Shown: positions 1 through 10,128 of the stretch, one piece after another
Numbering within the stretch: the stretch's first letter is position 1
Layout of the letters: each line of letters opens with the position of its first letter
Assembly (NCBI GenBank): GCA_937625935.1
Contig: OW569394.1
Span: 124,001-188,000, forward strand
Source: Tetramitus jugosus
Lineage: Eukaryota > Heterolobosea > Eutetramitea > Acrasida > Vahlkampfiidae
DNA: 64,000 nucleotides
Direction of reading: 5' to 3'
Made by a program: the position numbers and the translations under genes
Notes under the pieces: generated by a model
What the model was told of the DNA's origin: nothing
Seen by the model: only the letters and a program-made list of their open reading frames with translations
Database searches by the model: none

Positions 1-6
1 TAGATC

Positions 7-141
7 TTAGTGTTCCTTGTGCTTCTTGTTTCTGACCAGTGACTCCACCTCTTGCTGATCAGTTGTGGACGATTCTCTAGATCTCTTTCGATCCGAGTGA
101 TTAGTTGTTGTTGGCATGATCCTTGCCCTTGCCTTTGCCAT
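7..141 (-). CDS. possible small basic protein or terminal exon
   Basis: A short open frame of 44 residues runs from an ATG at 141 to a TAA at 7-9. It is rich in Arg, Lys, Ser and Thr and ends in a run of basic residues (RNKKHKEH), as nuclear or nucleolar proteins often do. No family is recognised. It lies about 90 bp downstream of the stop of the BAG6-like gene on the same strand. A possible acceptor (CTAAAG) lies just upstream, so it may be the last exon of a gene or simply 3' flanking sequence. The window edge prevents a decision. Confidence 0.2.
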   Translation of the reverse strand: MAKARARIMPTTTNHSDRKRSRESSTTDQQEVESLVRNKKHKEH

Positions 142-232
142 TGTTCATTCCCTTTAGATGGTAAGTTAATATTCTTGACGCGTTCTCACACAACAGCATT
201 CACATACCACAAACAATAAATAAAAAACCAGG

Positions 233-2887
233 TTAACATACATTGGTCATTTGTTCTGCTTCGTCATCCATGTCTAAACTAGCTGCTGCCATCTCCAACA
301 AATCATCAATATCTGTTGTTGAAGAAGTCGTGGCAGCAGTTGCTCTCCTTGTAGCAGCAGGAACAGTTGCCTTGTATGATTGATACATGCGCAACAAGAA
401 ATTCACCAAACTATGTTTCAACACATTTTGATTCATCATAATGGTCGTTGCCATTGCAATATTGTTATTAGCACCACCGCCTTGTTGCTGATTCAATGAA
501 GAAACAAGCACGGAGACTACGTGATCCGAATAGAATTGCAACAATCGTCTCACATTTTCATCACTTGATGATGATGATGATGATACAGATGATACAGATG
601 AAGAAAAGACTCCTTGTTCCTCCATGAACACATCAATCATTTGACCCAACCACACACTCAATTCATTCCTAAACTCTCTATAATACTCTGCTCTTCTACT
701 ACTATTACTACTGCCACCATTATTGTTATTGTTATTTTGAAGAATGAGCAATCTCAATTGATATACATGTGTTTGCACAATCTGTATCAATCGCTCTTGT
801 ATTCTCTCTGTATTGCATCTACCACTATTACTACTACTATTACTACTACTAGATGATGATGATGATGATGAATTGGAGTGCAAATGAGAAATCAATGCTT
901 CCAAATTCAAACATCTCCTCATGTACTTTTCAATCACTTGATTCCATCTCTGTCTCTCTTCCTCACTATTATTAGTAGTAGTAGTATCAGTATCAGATGT
1001 CAAGAGTTGATAGAGTGGAGTACTAATGGAATCAATGACTCCATTCCATTGATCACTCATAAACAATTGAATCCAATCGTTCATTGTGACATGAGAGAAC
1101 ACTGAATGAAACACATTTTGAATTTGTTTCATTTCTTCTTCATCATCTTCACTACTATTACTATTACTACTATTACTACTACCAGTATTAGCAGTAGTAG
1201 TAGTAGTAGTATTGTTATTGTTGTTGAGATTGGTCGTATTCAATTGTTGAAGATTGGTGGCTGCATTGGAGATGACTGTTTGTACCATGGGTGCTACACT
1301 TGAGAACCATTGACTCCATGTTGAAGTTGGATTATTACTATTGGTAGGATTGGTAGTAGTATTACGAGTGTGATTAGCTGTTGTTGTAGTATTGTTAGCA
1401 GTAGAAGGAGTAGTAGTAGTATTTCTAGGTAAGAGTGTAGGAGTAATGGTAATGGAGGAAGAAATGGTTGGTTGTTGTTGTTGTTGAGATTGTGATTGTT
1501 GAGATTGTTGAGCAGCAAGAGATGTCTGTAATCGACTCAATTGACTCGGTATTCTATCAATTTCATCCAAATTGGCATGTAAATGCAATTGAATCGGTGG
1601 AATACTATTATTACTATTGTTGAGTGAGGATTGAGATGATTGTTGTGGAATAGTGCCAACTCCTCTTGCTTGTAAATATCGATTCAAATCCAAAATCATT
1701 CGTTGAACAATGGCTACATCATTATTGTTCGAATTGTTATTACTGGTGAGTGCAGAGAACAAGTGACCTCTATTTCGTTCATAACCTTCAATAAATTGTC
1801 TCAGAATCATTCGACTATTTTGATCAAGAGGAGTAGAAGCAGCAGCAGCAGTATTCGCTGTATTATTTGCAGTATTTGTAGTGTTAGGAACAGCAGTATT
1901 GCGATTAATTACAACTGTTGCTCTTCTCACTGGTTGTTGTTGTTGTGATGGTTGTGATGGTTGTTGTGATGGTTGTTGTTGTGGTAGTGGTGGGCCATTG
2001 GATACCATTCTCACTACTTGATTCACAATTTGACCTACTACATCATTTACATTATTCGTAGCACCAGTACCACCAGTACCAGCACTACCATTTGCACCTG
2101 AATTTTGAAGTTGAGATAAATCAATGGTAAAATTATGTGTAGTGACTGTTGGTACTCCACCTACTGCAGTATTACTATTATTCGCATTCGTAGGATTTGG
2201 CATCATGAATGGAAATGGTAATTGTTGTTGTTGTTGTTGTTGATTTGGTTGCTGATTGAATGGTTGTTGTTGTTGTTGCAGTGAAGATACAGGTAATGTA
2301 ATATTTGATACAATTACATTTCCACCATTGATCATTCTTCTTACTTGTGGAGGTTGTTGTTGTTGTTGATTCATCACACTACCACTACTACTACTACTAC
2401 TAGATGATGACGATGCTGGTAGAGGTGGAGGTGGTGGATTGTTATTGACCAATAAAATCACATTGTGGTCCTGAATACCACACTCATTCAACAATGAGTC
2501 ATCTCTCAGTACCCTACCAGAAAAGATTAATCGTTGTCTGTTGATGGGTACTTGAATCTCACTCTCTATTCTCTTTTTGAGTTCCATGATGGAAATCTAG
2601 TTTTTTTGTATTTGTTCATGATGTGTAAGTTGATGATTTGATTTTTTTTTGGGTTGGAATACAAAAAAAAAGTGTGGGAAGCATACATTGTGTGGAAGGT
2701 TGTTCAATACGATTTCTCTGTGATCGACAGTTCGAACTTTGATTGTACGAAAATTGTTACTGTTATCATTATCATTCTTATTATTGTTGTTGTTGTTTTC
2801 TCCTTCATTGTTAGATGATGCTGGTGCGACGCTATCATTGCTGTTTTCATTAGTGGGGGTATTTGATGATGATGATGATGATGACAT
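233..2887 (-). CDS. ubiquitin-like domain protein, BAG6/Scythe-like
   Basis: Two exons (2887-2687 and 2596-233) joined across a 90-nt intron with GTATGC donor and CTAG acceptor give 854 residues. The ATG at 2887 is the first real ATG in frame. After an S/N-rich leader, residues about 46-118 form a ubiquitin-like fold (FRTIKVRTVDHREIVL, then after the splice ELKKRIESEIQVP, QRLIFSGRVLRDDSLL); the intron splits this domain. The rest is Q/N/S/T homopolymer sequence with helical islands (around RQFIEGYERNRGHLFSAL, WIQLFMSDQWNGVIDSI) and an acidic C-terminal helix (DIDDLLEMAAASLDMDDEAE). N-terminal Ubl plus low-complexity middle and helical C-terminus resembles BAG6/Scythe, a chaperone-like quality-control factor; ubiquilin is an alternative, but no UBA domain is seen. 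Divergent with ORC3. Confidence 0.65.
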
Positions 2888-3057
2888 TGAGAATAATAGT
2901 GAGAATTGGTACAATGGATTTGGTTTTGATTTCGAAGAGCACGAGTGGAATTTGCTCTCCCCGCAGGAATTTGATCAAGAAAGGAGTAATAGGAACGGAA
3001 TATTTTTATGCATTTTGGCGCCTTTACCAAAATGCGAAAGAAAAATCGAACAGAAAA
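2888..3057. promoter_or_regulatory. short divergent promoter between BAG6-like gene and ORC3
   Basis: Only 170 bp separate the two start codons, so both promoters must lie here or reach into coding sequence. The + strand carries TTTTGGCGCC at 3013-3022 followed by TTTACCAAAA. The first part contains TTTGGCGC (3014-3021), which fits the E2F/DP consensus TTTSSCGC, and TTTTGG...CCAAAA forms an inverted repeat. The site is about 37 bp before the ORC3 ATG, so it may sit in the 5' leader. Its use by E2F is an inference. Confidence 0.4.
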
Positions 3058-5729
3058 ATGAGCGTGACACCCAATAAGAAACGGAGAATCTCTCAAGCAC
3101 TACAACAACCAGAGGAGACACCCACCACGGCTATCACTGCACCCAATCATGTCCCACTTCTCTCTCCCGCTTCCACAACTCAAATTAAAAACCCCGCTGT
3201 CAAGACAAACACAGCCAGTTTCTCCTTCTCCGCCATTCGCGCCAATTTGGCCAGAAAAAAGCGCGTTCAAAAATCGTTGAATACAAACTCGTTAGCTTCT
3301 TCGTCAGCGACTACAATCCTTCAACCCAACTATTGGGACTCTTTTATTGAGGAATCCAATGAACATGCAAGCCAATTCTGTCAAATGAGAAAAGACTGCT
3401 TCGTGCATCACATGGACATTTTGAGTGATGAGATGAATCAGATTCGAAATGTTCACAAGGGTGATGACACTGTCGTAGAAGTGGAAAAGTTTGTGATGCG
3501 AGAGTATGATGCATGGAAGGTGTTACAGCAACAAACTTGTCAAACTAATGAACAATCTTGCTTATGGTGGCTTTCATTGCCGATTGCTGTTGTTCAGTGT
3601 GATTTAGGTTAGCATTTGGTTGTGTTTTTGTATTTGTTTTTTTTGTAAAGTTGGTTTGTTTGTTTTACAATATTTTTATTTCTCCGTCACACTCATAATG
3701 ATGAACAAACAGGTGAATTGAATGAGCCGTTCAAGCTCTTTTATGAAAAGAAGAAACAAGCAAAAGGGGCCTCTGTTGAAGATGAACAAGACACACTTGT
3801 CTTTCACATTCATTCCATGCACTGCAAATCGACCACAACACTGCTAAAGTATCTACTAGAGAACGAGTTGGACCTGAACAAGGTGAAATCTCCGTCTTTT
3901 GATACCATTGTTAAATGGTATTCAGAGAGGAGAGAAGAGAGTGATGGTGCTTCATTTGCACTCGTGTTTGTATGGGATGATATTGATGCGGTGCCTCCTT
4001 CAACGCTGAATCGATGGATTGAACTCTGTCATCAAAAGTACAAGTCTGTTGCAGTGTATAATGTGTTGAGAGTAAGTCGCGTGAAGAGTGCGTCCGTCTT
4101 ACAGTCCATATTCATGTACAATGTATGTTATTTAGTTTGTTTGTAGTTGATTATTTGTAGTAGCTAAACATGTTTCTCATCATCTCATGGTTAGATTGCA
4201 GAAAAGTTGAACATTCAAGTGTTTAAGACTCAATCATCGTCTGCTCTCGTATTCTACAAGACAATCAACCAACTGTTCCTGAAGAAGAATTCAAAGTGTT
4301 ATGTCCGACCAGGCTATCACATGTTAAAGTTCATGTTTGATTACTTTCATCAGAAATCAACATCGAACAAGGATTTTAAGAATCAAATCAAGGTATGAAG
4401 TATTTGTCTTTAGATTTATTGTTCATTATATTTCTTATCATTTTCTTTAACACCTTCTTGTTTCAGTTCATGTTAGAGTTCTTCTATCAACAGGAGCCCT
4501 TGTCTTTCATGCCGGCTGTGTTGTTCCGATTCACACCTGGTCATGCTTCTCACAAAATGGTCCTTGACTCCTTGTTACCATTTCACAAGCGTCGATTGTG
4601 CCAATTCCCTTCAGTGTATGTATTATTGTTGTCTCATTAATTGACCGATCGAAACATGCTATTAACACTGCATACATGCACTGTCATACACTAGTCGAAT
4701 GACTTATGATGAAAAGGTTTTCCATGAGAGCTTCAATGAGATGACAACATCGGCATATCTACACTTTTTGTTTATTCCTCATCTCATCAACTTGATTGAG
4801 AAACTGTATCGCTCGGTCATCATGGGCGAGATTGGTGAATCAATGACTCCACGCACAAGTGAAGATGAAGATGAAGAGATATTATTGCTTCGTATCAATA
4901 TTTACTTGTCTGTCATGGAGAAGAAGGACATTGGAAAGAGTGCATTTGTTGTTCAAGTGTTTAAGACACTAGAGTATGTTATCTGTTCATTTCTTTATTG
5001 TCGTATCTTCTTTAGCTAACAAACTTTGTACTTAGAAATTGTACTGCAATTGACACAATTGTTCACGTCTTGTCCGTTTGTACATCCTTCCTGCATGAAC
5101 TGAATAATGAACCGTTGTTGAAGGGTCAATTGGAAGATGCAGAAGAGGACATGAAGAAGATAAATGATTCGATGATGAACACCTTCTCTGAAATGAATCA
5201 TGATACCGCACAAACTTCCACGAAGAAACAAAAAACTCAAGTCAAGCAACTTGTTGTCTTCCTTTACAAATTCTTTAATGACTACTACACTCATTACAGA
5301 GACTTCCACATGTGGGAACTGTTTTACTTTGATGTGACAGATGTAGAGCAATTTTTCTCTCGTTCTATATGCTCGATGCAGATGGATCTCTTGAAACGAG
5401 TGACTGAGAGCATTGCCGATAGCAGTATGAGTGATGATGAGGAAGAGAGCCAAGACGAGAATGATGACGAAGAAAAGCAGAGCAAGAAGAAGATGAACCT
5501 GACAAAGGATTTGGCAATTGGGTATGCCACGTATAAGAACTGTGGAGAATCGAGCAGACAATTCCACATGCTTGAATGGTTGGATCAATTCGCAAGACAC
5601 ATTGGTGAATCAAAGGACAGCGACGGCGTTCAGGCAAGATTTGCACTGGTTGTTCGATCCATGATGCACACAGGCTACGTCAAAGGAGTCAATAATCAAC
5701 CCTGGGTATTTGAGAAACAACTCTTGTAA
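3058..5729 (+). CDS. ORC3: origin recognition complex subunit 3
   Basis: Six exons (3058-3607, 3713-4122, 4195-4392, 4467-4615, 4695-4973, 5036-5729), with phases that close exactly, give 759 residues; human ORC3 is about 710. Introns are 62-105 nt and most start GTATG. Recognition rests on the AAA-like core (FVWDDIDAVPPSTLNRWIEL, compare the ORC3 segment in which this acidic strand is followed by a helix), the helix KFMLEFFYQQEPLSFM typical of ORC3, and a C-terminal winged-helix-like end (QARFALVVRSMMHTGYVKG). ORC3 has no working Walker site and serves as scaffold with ORC2 in origin binding. An acidic then basic disordered insert (DDEEESQDENDDEEKQSKKK) interrupts the C-terminal half. The start at 3058 is preferred because the upstream open frame is poly-Met read through a GAT repeat in the promoter. 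Confidence 0.85.
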
Positions 5730-5812
5730 ACATTACACCTGCGAAAAAAAGAAAGTGCAACATTCCCTTGATTGTATTCTACTATTTATCATAATATAAT
5801 ATTATATTCATT

Positions 5813-7309
5813 TTACAATTCGTCGTGAACCAATTCCTTGGCAGCAACAGCGTGCTTCTTCACGAATGCAATCATATCGGCTGCAGTTCTGTCACCTTCG
5901 TAGGCGATTGGAGCCTTCTTGCCAGCTGGGTAGAAGTACAGGGTTGGGAATCCTTGAACTTCAACACCAGCGTTTGGTGTGTCATTCTCAGTAGCATCAA
6001 TCTTGGCAATGATCAATTTGTCTTGAGGGACAGAGCTGAATGCCTTTGCAACTTCTTCGTATTGTGGAGCCAAAGTCTTACAGTGACCACACCATGGAGC
6101 ATAGAACTCAACAAAGACGTCTCTGTCTTCGTTCAAGACAATTTCGTCAAAGTTCTTTCCAACAAGGACGTACACTGGTTCGTCTTGAGTCTCAGGAACT
6201 GGTTGAGATCTGAGGTTTGGTTGAATCTCACCGCTGGCAACACCTTGGATGAAAGCAGAGATTTCATCAGCCTTCCACTCACCAGTGTATGGGAAGTTTG
6301 TTCTCTTTTCAAGGTTCATAATGGCAATACCTGGCAATTGTTCTGGATTTCCACCCATCACCTTGTATTGTTCACCATAAATGTCACCGTCAGAGTAGGT
6401 CAAGGAGACCTTTCCGTCCAACTTTTCATCCTTTGCGACTTCATTCATCAAATCAATAGTCTTCTTCTTCATGTCTTCATCGCTAAACTTGGTGAATGCA
6501 ATGACGATTGGAAGTCCGGCATCTGCGAATCTTGTAAAGGTTTCACCGCTCAATTCATCAACCTTTGGGAATCCCTTGCTAATGACAAAAGAAGCAATGT
6601 GATCAAAGTCAGCAGTGTCAACAGAAGCATCTTCAAAGTATGGATGAACTTCATATTGTTCCTTTTCAATGTTGGAGTCACCAACGACTTCAGCAAACAA
6701 GAAACCGTCAAGCTTTGGCTCATCAGCAGCAGCCAAAAACTTTTGACGATTCTCCGAATCGGCGCTCAAAAATTGACCAATGACAATAGTTGTAGTGGCA
6801 GAAGCAGCGCGCTTTTCAGTGACGAAAGCTTTTGCTTCTTCCAAAGATTTGAGAGAAACGGTGCTTGGTCCAGTCTTCTTGATCAAGAAATTCTTGAAAG
6901 CTTCAGCAGTACGTGGTCCATCATAATCCTTGAACAACTTTCCATTCTTGAGGAGCTTAATTGTTGGGAAACCTTGGACACCAAACTTGGAAGGAACACC
7001 TTGATTCACATCACAATCAATCTTTGCAATGGTCACCTTGTCTTTGAGTTGAGGATCTTCAGAAACTTCCTTTGCCAATTGTTCATATGGAGGAACAAGC
7101 TTCTTGCAATGTGGGCACCATGGAGCATAGAACTCAACAAGTGCGTATTCTGTGTTTGACAATTGTTCGTCAAAAGTGGCCTCTGAGAGGTTGATGACAA
7201 GGGAGCCTTCTGGGGTGAATTCAGCATCGTCAGCTGCAGCGGCAGCAACTGACATGGCAGTGAAGAAAAGGGCGATCAGTGCCAACAGCAAAAATCTAGA
7301 TACCATCAT
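5813..7309 (-). CDS. PDI: protein disulfide-isomerase (ER)
   Basis: The protein has 498 residues in a single exon. A signal peptide (MMVSRFLLLALIALFFTAMS) is followed by an a-b-b'-a' thioredoxin layout, and it ends in HDEL, an ER-retrieval signal. The N-terminal active site is WCPHC (cysteines 65 and 68) and the C-terminal one is the classical WCGHC (near residue 404). PDI forms and rearranges disulfides in the ER lumen. The length matches the usual ~500 residues. CPHC in the first domain departs from the standard CGHC and recalls DsbA-type sites, which are more oxidising. The upstream spacer holds a repeated 11-mer, described separately. The long antisense frame opposite this gene is a shadow. 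Confidence 0.95.
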   Translation of the reverse strand: MMVSRFLLLALIALFFTAMSVAAAAADDAEFTPEGSLVINLSEATFDEQLSNTEYALVEFYAPWCPHCKKLVPPYEQLAKEVSEDPQLKDKVTIAKIDCDVNQGVPSKFGVQGFPTIKLLKNGKLFKDYDGPRTAEAFKNFLIKKTGPSTVSLKSLEEAKAFVTEKRAASATTTIVIGQFLSADSENRQKFLAAADEPKLDGFLFAEVVGDSNIEKEQYEVHPYFEDASVDTADFDHIASFVISKGFPKVDELSGETFTRFADAGLPIVIAFTKFSDEDMKKKTIDLMNEVAKDEKLDGKVSLTYSDGDIYGEQYKVMGGNPEQLPGIAIMNLEKRTNFPYTGEWKADEISAFIQGVASGEIQPNLRSQPVPETQDEPVYVLVGKNFDEIVLNEDRDVFVEFYAPWCGHCKTLAPQYEEVAKAFSSVPQDKLIIAKIDATENDTPNAGVEVQGFPTLYFYPAGKKAPIAYEGDRTAADMIAFVKKHAVAAKELVHDEL

Positions 7310-7752
7310 GGTTTGTTGTGTTTCTTATTGATAATAATAATGTTGGTTTGTTTTGATTGATCGTTTGTTGTTTTTCGAGCTGCTGATGAAGGTTGCAGAG
7401 TGTGTGATGCTCCTGCTTGCTGGGAGGAGTCCTTGCAATGTCGCATGTCAAAAAAAGGCTCATAAAACTCCAAGGTGTTCTGTTGATGGATCACAAGCAA
7501 GAATAGATTTCTGCGCAATGTTGTTACAATGAAATTTCTTTTTCAGCGAAGCCACGTGGTCAAATTTGGCGGGCTCACATCGAATACAGAAGGAAAACTC
7601 CCATAAAATGACTTCCCCAGAGGACTTTCGGTGAAGGAAACAACACGTGGTCAACCTTGCCGGACAATGTTCAAGAATCAAAGAACAAGTGTCAGTCGAT
7701 TCGGTCGTAGACCAATTCGTCCTTTTACTGTAAACCTGGTCGGCATCTTCTG
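7310..7752. promoter_or_regulatory. PDI upstream region with repeated TTGACCACGTG motif
   Basis: This 443-bp spacer lies between the PDI start and the stop of the RPP38-like gene. On the PDI strand the 11-mer TTGACCACGTG occurs twice (+ coordinates 7553-7563 and 7644-7654), 91 bp apart. It contains CCACG/CACGTG, the core of animal ER-stress elements and of G-boxes. PDI is a usual unfolded-protein-response target elsewhere, so a regulatory role is plausible but inferred. No supported gene is seen here. Confidence 0.35.
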
Positions 7753-8459
7753 TCATCCCGATTTCTGGGGAACTGTCGTGTGGTGGGGCACCTTTGTCAC
7801 CGGCAATACAACAGGAGGTGTATTAACGGAGAAATTCGAAGGTTTTAGCTTTCTTTGCAACCAATCAAGCAACAAGGGCTTAAAATTCTGCTGCACAGTC
7901 AATGAATTGACATTATGCTTCATGCGAACCATGAGGAACCGCGTGTGAGCAACCAACTTACCACCTATAGCTCTACAGTGCTCTTCACACAATTGATTCA
8001 TCATCTTTGCAGACAGCATCTGGATGGGTATTTTCTTCAGCGCACAAGCAGCACTCAAAAAAGGCAAAAGTTGTCGGTTGCTATTCGTATCATCGTCGTT
8101 CAACACAAAAACAACGATATAAAAATCTTCTTCTTGCGCTTGCTGAAAAGCTTTTTCAATATGCTTGTTTTTCTGTAGTTGAATGAGATGATGAGAGCTC
8201 ATCGTCATCATGATTGGCATGGATTCCAGTTGTTTCATCACTTGGTTAAAACCAATGATAAAATGGGCATTGGCAACACTAATAATGATTCGATGGAAGT
8301 CAGTGAAAGAAAAAAATGATCATGATTTTAAAAAAGAAGTGTGTACTTTTGAAGAGTGTATTGAATAATTGGTTCAGTTTCATCATCTATCGTGGATGTG
8401 ATGAGATGTTGGTGCTGTACATGATTGAGACTGCTGTTGGTGTGCAAAGAGTATTTCAT
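7753..8459 (-). CDS. L7Ae-family protein, probable RNase P/MRP subunit RPP38
   Basis: Two exons (8459-8347 and 8278-7753) joined over a 68-nt intron (GTACAC donor, TTAG acceptor) give 212 residues. The splice restores a continuous L7Ae-type start: LQNVANAHFIIGFNQVMKQL, then PIMMTMSSHHLIQLQ, which matches the 'GVNEVTRALE ... ITSHLIQL' pattern of RPP38. RPP38 binds kink-turn RNA in RNase P and RNase MRP, acting in tRNA and rRNA processing. An insert rich in D/N (VLNDDDTNSNRQ) lies between strands. After the conserved fold come about 40 divergent residues. The ATG at 8459 is the first in the upstream exon. Other L7Ae proteins (SECIS-binding or NHP2-like) remain possible, because the identification rests on short motifs. 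Confidence 0.55.
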
Positions 8460-8568
8460 TTCTGGCCCATAATTTGTATGTTCGATTTTTAGCAAGAACA
8501 AAAACAATGTTAATATTTCTCCGATTTTTTTTAGATGATAAAATCAAAGGGTGATAATACAACAACAA

Positions 8569-8642
8569 GCGGGTTTGGCGCAGCTGGTAGTCGCGTAGGT
8601 CTCATAATCCTAAGGTCGTGAGTTCGATCCTCACAACCCGCA
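8569..8642 (+). tRNA. tRNA-Met (CAT), elongator
   Basis: A complete cloverleaf without intron. Acceptor stem GCGGGTT (8569-8575) pairs with AACCCGC (8635-8641), with discriminator A at 8642. The anticodon loop is CTCATAA with CAT as anticodon, the variable loop is AGGTC, and the T arm is GTGAG-TTCGATC-CTCAC. The D-arm/A-box (TGGCGCAGCTGGTAG) and B-box (GTTCGATCC) are intact. The sequence closely follows eukaryotic elongator tRNA-Met, including the T-T mismatch at the top of the anticodon stem. It sits between two protein genes, 89 bp before the DUF2817 ATG. Confidence 0.95.
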
Positions 8643-8648
8643 TGATTA

Positions 8649-8660
8649 TTTTTCGTTTTT
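8649..8660 (+). terminator. RNA polymerase III terminator of tRNA-Met
   Basis: Two runs of five T on the non-template strand (8649-8653 and 8656-8660) start 7 nt after the end of the tRNA, as expected for pol III termination. Confidence 0.75.
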
Positions 8661-8730
8661 GGCAATTTGTTGGCCATGGATCCAAAAAACAATCACAATC
8701 TGAACCAACTCTGTTATCGATCGATATCCA

Positions 8731-10023
8731 ATGGATTTCACTCACTTTTCCTCCAATTATCTCGAAGCACGTGACAAATTCCGTACCGCCTCTCAATCTG
8801 CCAAAATCTATGATTGCCTATTTTTGACTTGTATTGAAAATGGCGCCAATGAAATTTACGACAAGGGTGTGCACCATGAGCCAAAAGAAGTGAAACGAAG
8901 GGGAATTCAAGGTGAAGAGCTCACAATAGATATCGCAGTGTTCGGCAATGTACAAAACCCAAGATTTATTCAAATTCACTCCAGTGGCCTCCATGGAGTC
9001 GAAGGTTATGCAGGCTCTGCCATTCAACTGCACTTGTTAAAGGAGAAGCTGCATGAGCTGAACCAAGGATCAAGTAAAAAGCAAGGTCCAGTTGACGGTG
9101 AGCAACATGATGGTGTCAATAGTGAAGGAAACGATGGTGACACATGCATCATCTTTGTTCACGGTCTCAATCCCTATGGCATGTCCTATCACAGGAGATG
9201 GAATGAGAACAATGTGGATCTCAATCGAAACTTTTTCTACTCTGAGTTGCACAACACTCGTCAATGCTTAAATGTGCAGTCACCATATGAGAAGAGAGGC
9301 ACTTCGACTGGTTATGATCAGTTGGATTCCATTATTAATGTGAAATTGAGCAATATGGGCATGTTTGATGGTGTTTCGTTTTATACGAAGGCGGCTGCCG
9401 TCACCTACCGCGCTGGTTTCTCCAATGTGAAACAAGCATTGGCAGAAGGACAAAACAAGTATCCTTGTGGCCTGTTTTATGGTGGTAACCGGTTGGAACA
9501 AGGCCCAAGACTCTTCATGGAGTGGCTCGAGAGATTTTTGTCGAATAGCGATATGAAGTCTGTTGAAAAGTGCATTCATATTGATATTCACACTGGTTTG
9601 GGAACATTCGGTGAAGACACATTGCTGTTTGGATCGAATCACGCATCAGAAGTTCCCCTGCTCAACCAAGCATTCGGTTCAGATCGTGTCTCCATTTCAC
9701 AAAAGGAAAATTTGGCATATGAAATTGTTGGTGGTATAGAGCATGGATTGGGCGACTTGTTTGCTGCCAGAAACATAAAGTATTATGGCATTTGTCAAGA
9801 ATATGGCACTTACAATGGAGTGTCCGTTGTCAAGGCACTGAGATGGGAGAATGCTGCTTGGCAAGAGTTGGGAGAGCGCATGAGTGTGGATCATGAAGCA
9901 AAGAAAAATGTATTGAAAACATTTTATGTTATGGATGACCTGCAGTGGAAGACCAAAGTGTTGACTCGCGGTCAAATCGTATTTATTCAGTCACTTCGGA
10001 TGCTCACAACACCAAATAATTAG
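8731..10023 (+). CDS. DUF2817 (M14-like) metallopeptidase family protein
   Basis: A single-exon protein of 430 residues starting MDFTHFSSNY. The motif HSSGLHGVEGYAGSA (about residues 83-97) gives the H-x-x-E pair (H88, E91) that binds zinc in M14-like carboxypeptidase folds. NENNVDLNRNFF (around 168) holds the conserved Asn-Arg, and HIDIHTGLG (around 283-291) supplies the third metal-ligand region. This order is typical of DUF2817, predicted metal-dependent peptidases or amidases of unknown substrate. No signal peptide is seen, so it is probably cytosolic. A Gln/Gly/Asp-rich insert lies near residues 110-135. The stop is TAG. Confidence 0.85.
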   Translation: MDFTHFSSNYLEARDKFRTASQSAKIYDCLFLTCIENGANEIYDKGVHHEPKEVKRRGIQGEELTIDIAVFGNVQNPRFIQIHSSGLHGVEGYAGSAIQLHLLKEKLHELNQGSSKKQGPVDGEQHDGVNSEGNDGDTCIIFVHGLNPYGMSYHRRWNENNVDLNRNFFYSELHNTRQCLNVQSPYEKRGTSTGYDQLDSIINVKLSNMGMFDGVSFYTKAAAVTYRAGFSNVKQALAEGQNKYPCGLFYGGNRLEQGPRLFMEWLERFLSNSDMKSVEKCIHIDIHTGLGTFGEDTLLFGSNHASEVPLLNQAFGSDRVSISQKENLAYEIVGGIEHGLGDLFAARNIKYYGICQEYGTYNGVSVVKALRWENAAWQELGERMSVDHEAKKNVLKTFYVMDDLQWKTKVLTRGQIVFIQSLRMLTTPNN

Positions 10024-10128
10024 CTGACTGGCGATCTATATATTTTCACGGAATCGATTACAACAATTTTTGCTCGAATACAACAACATTTATATCTTAC
10101 AATAAACTTTTAATTTTTACATGAGGTT

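Noticed and set aside
2863-3057. Upstream in-frame extension of ORC3 beginning with a run of Met
   Set aside because: It reads a GAT trinucleotide repeat that codes Ser in the opposite gene; the extension lies across the promoter and lacks conservation signs.
5825-7159. 444-codon + strand open frame opposite PDI
   Set aside because: Antisense shadow of a highly conserved gene; contains no domain and arises from codon bias of the PDI strand.
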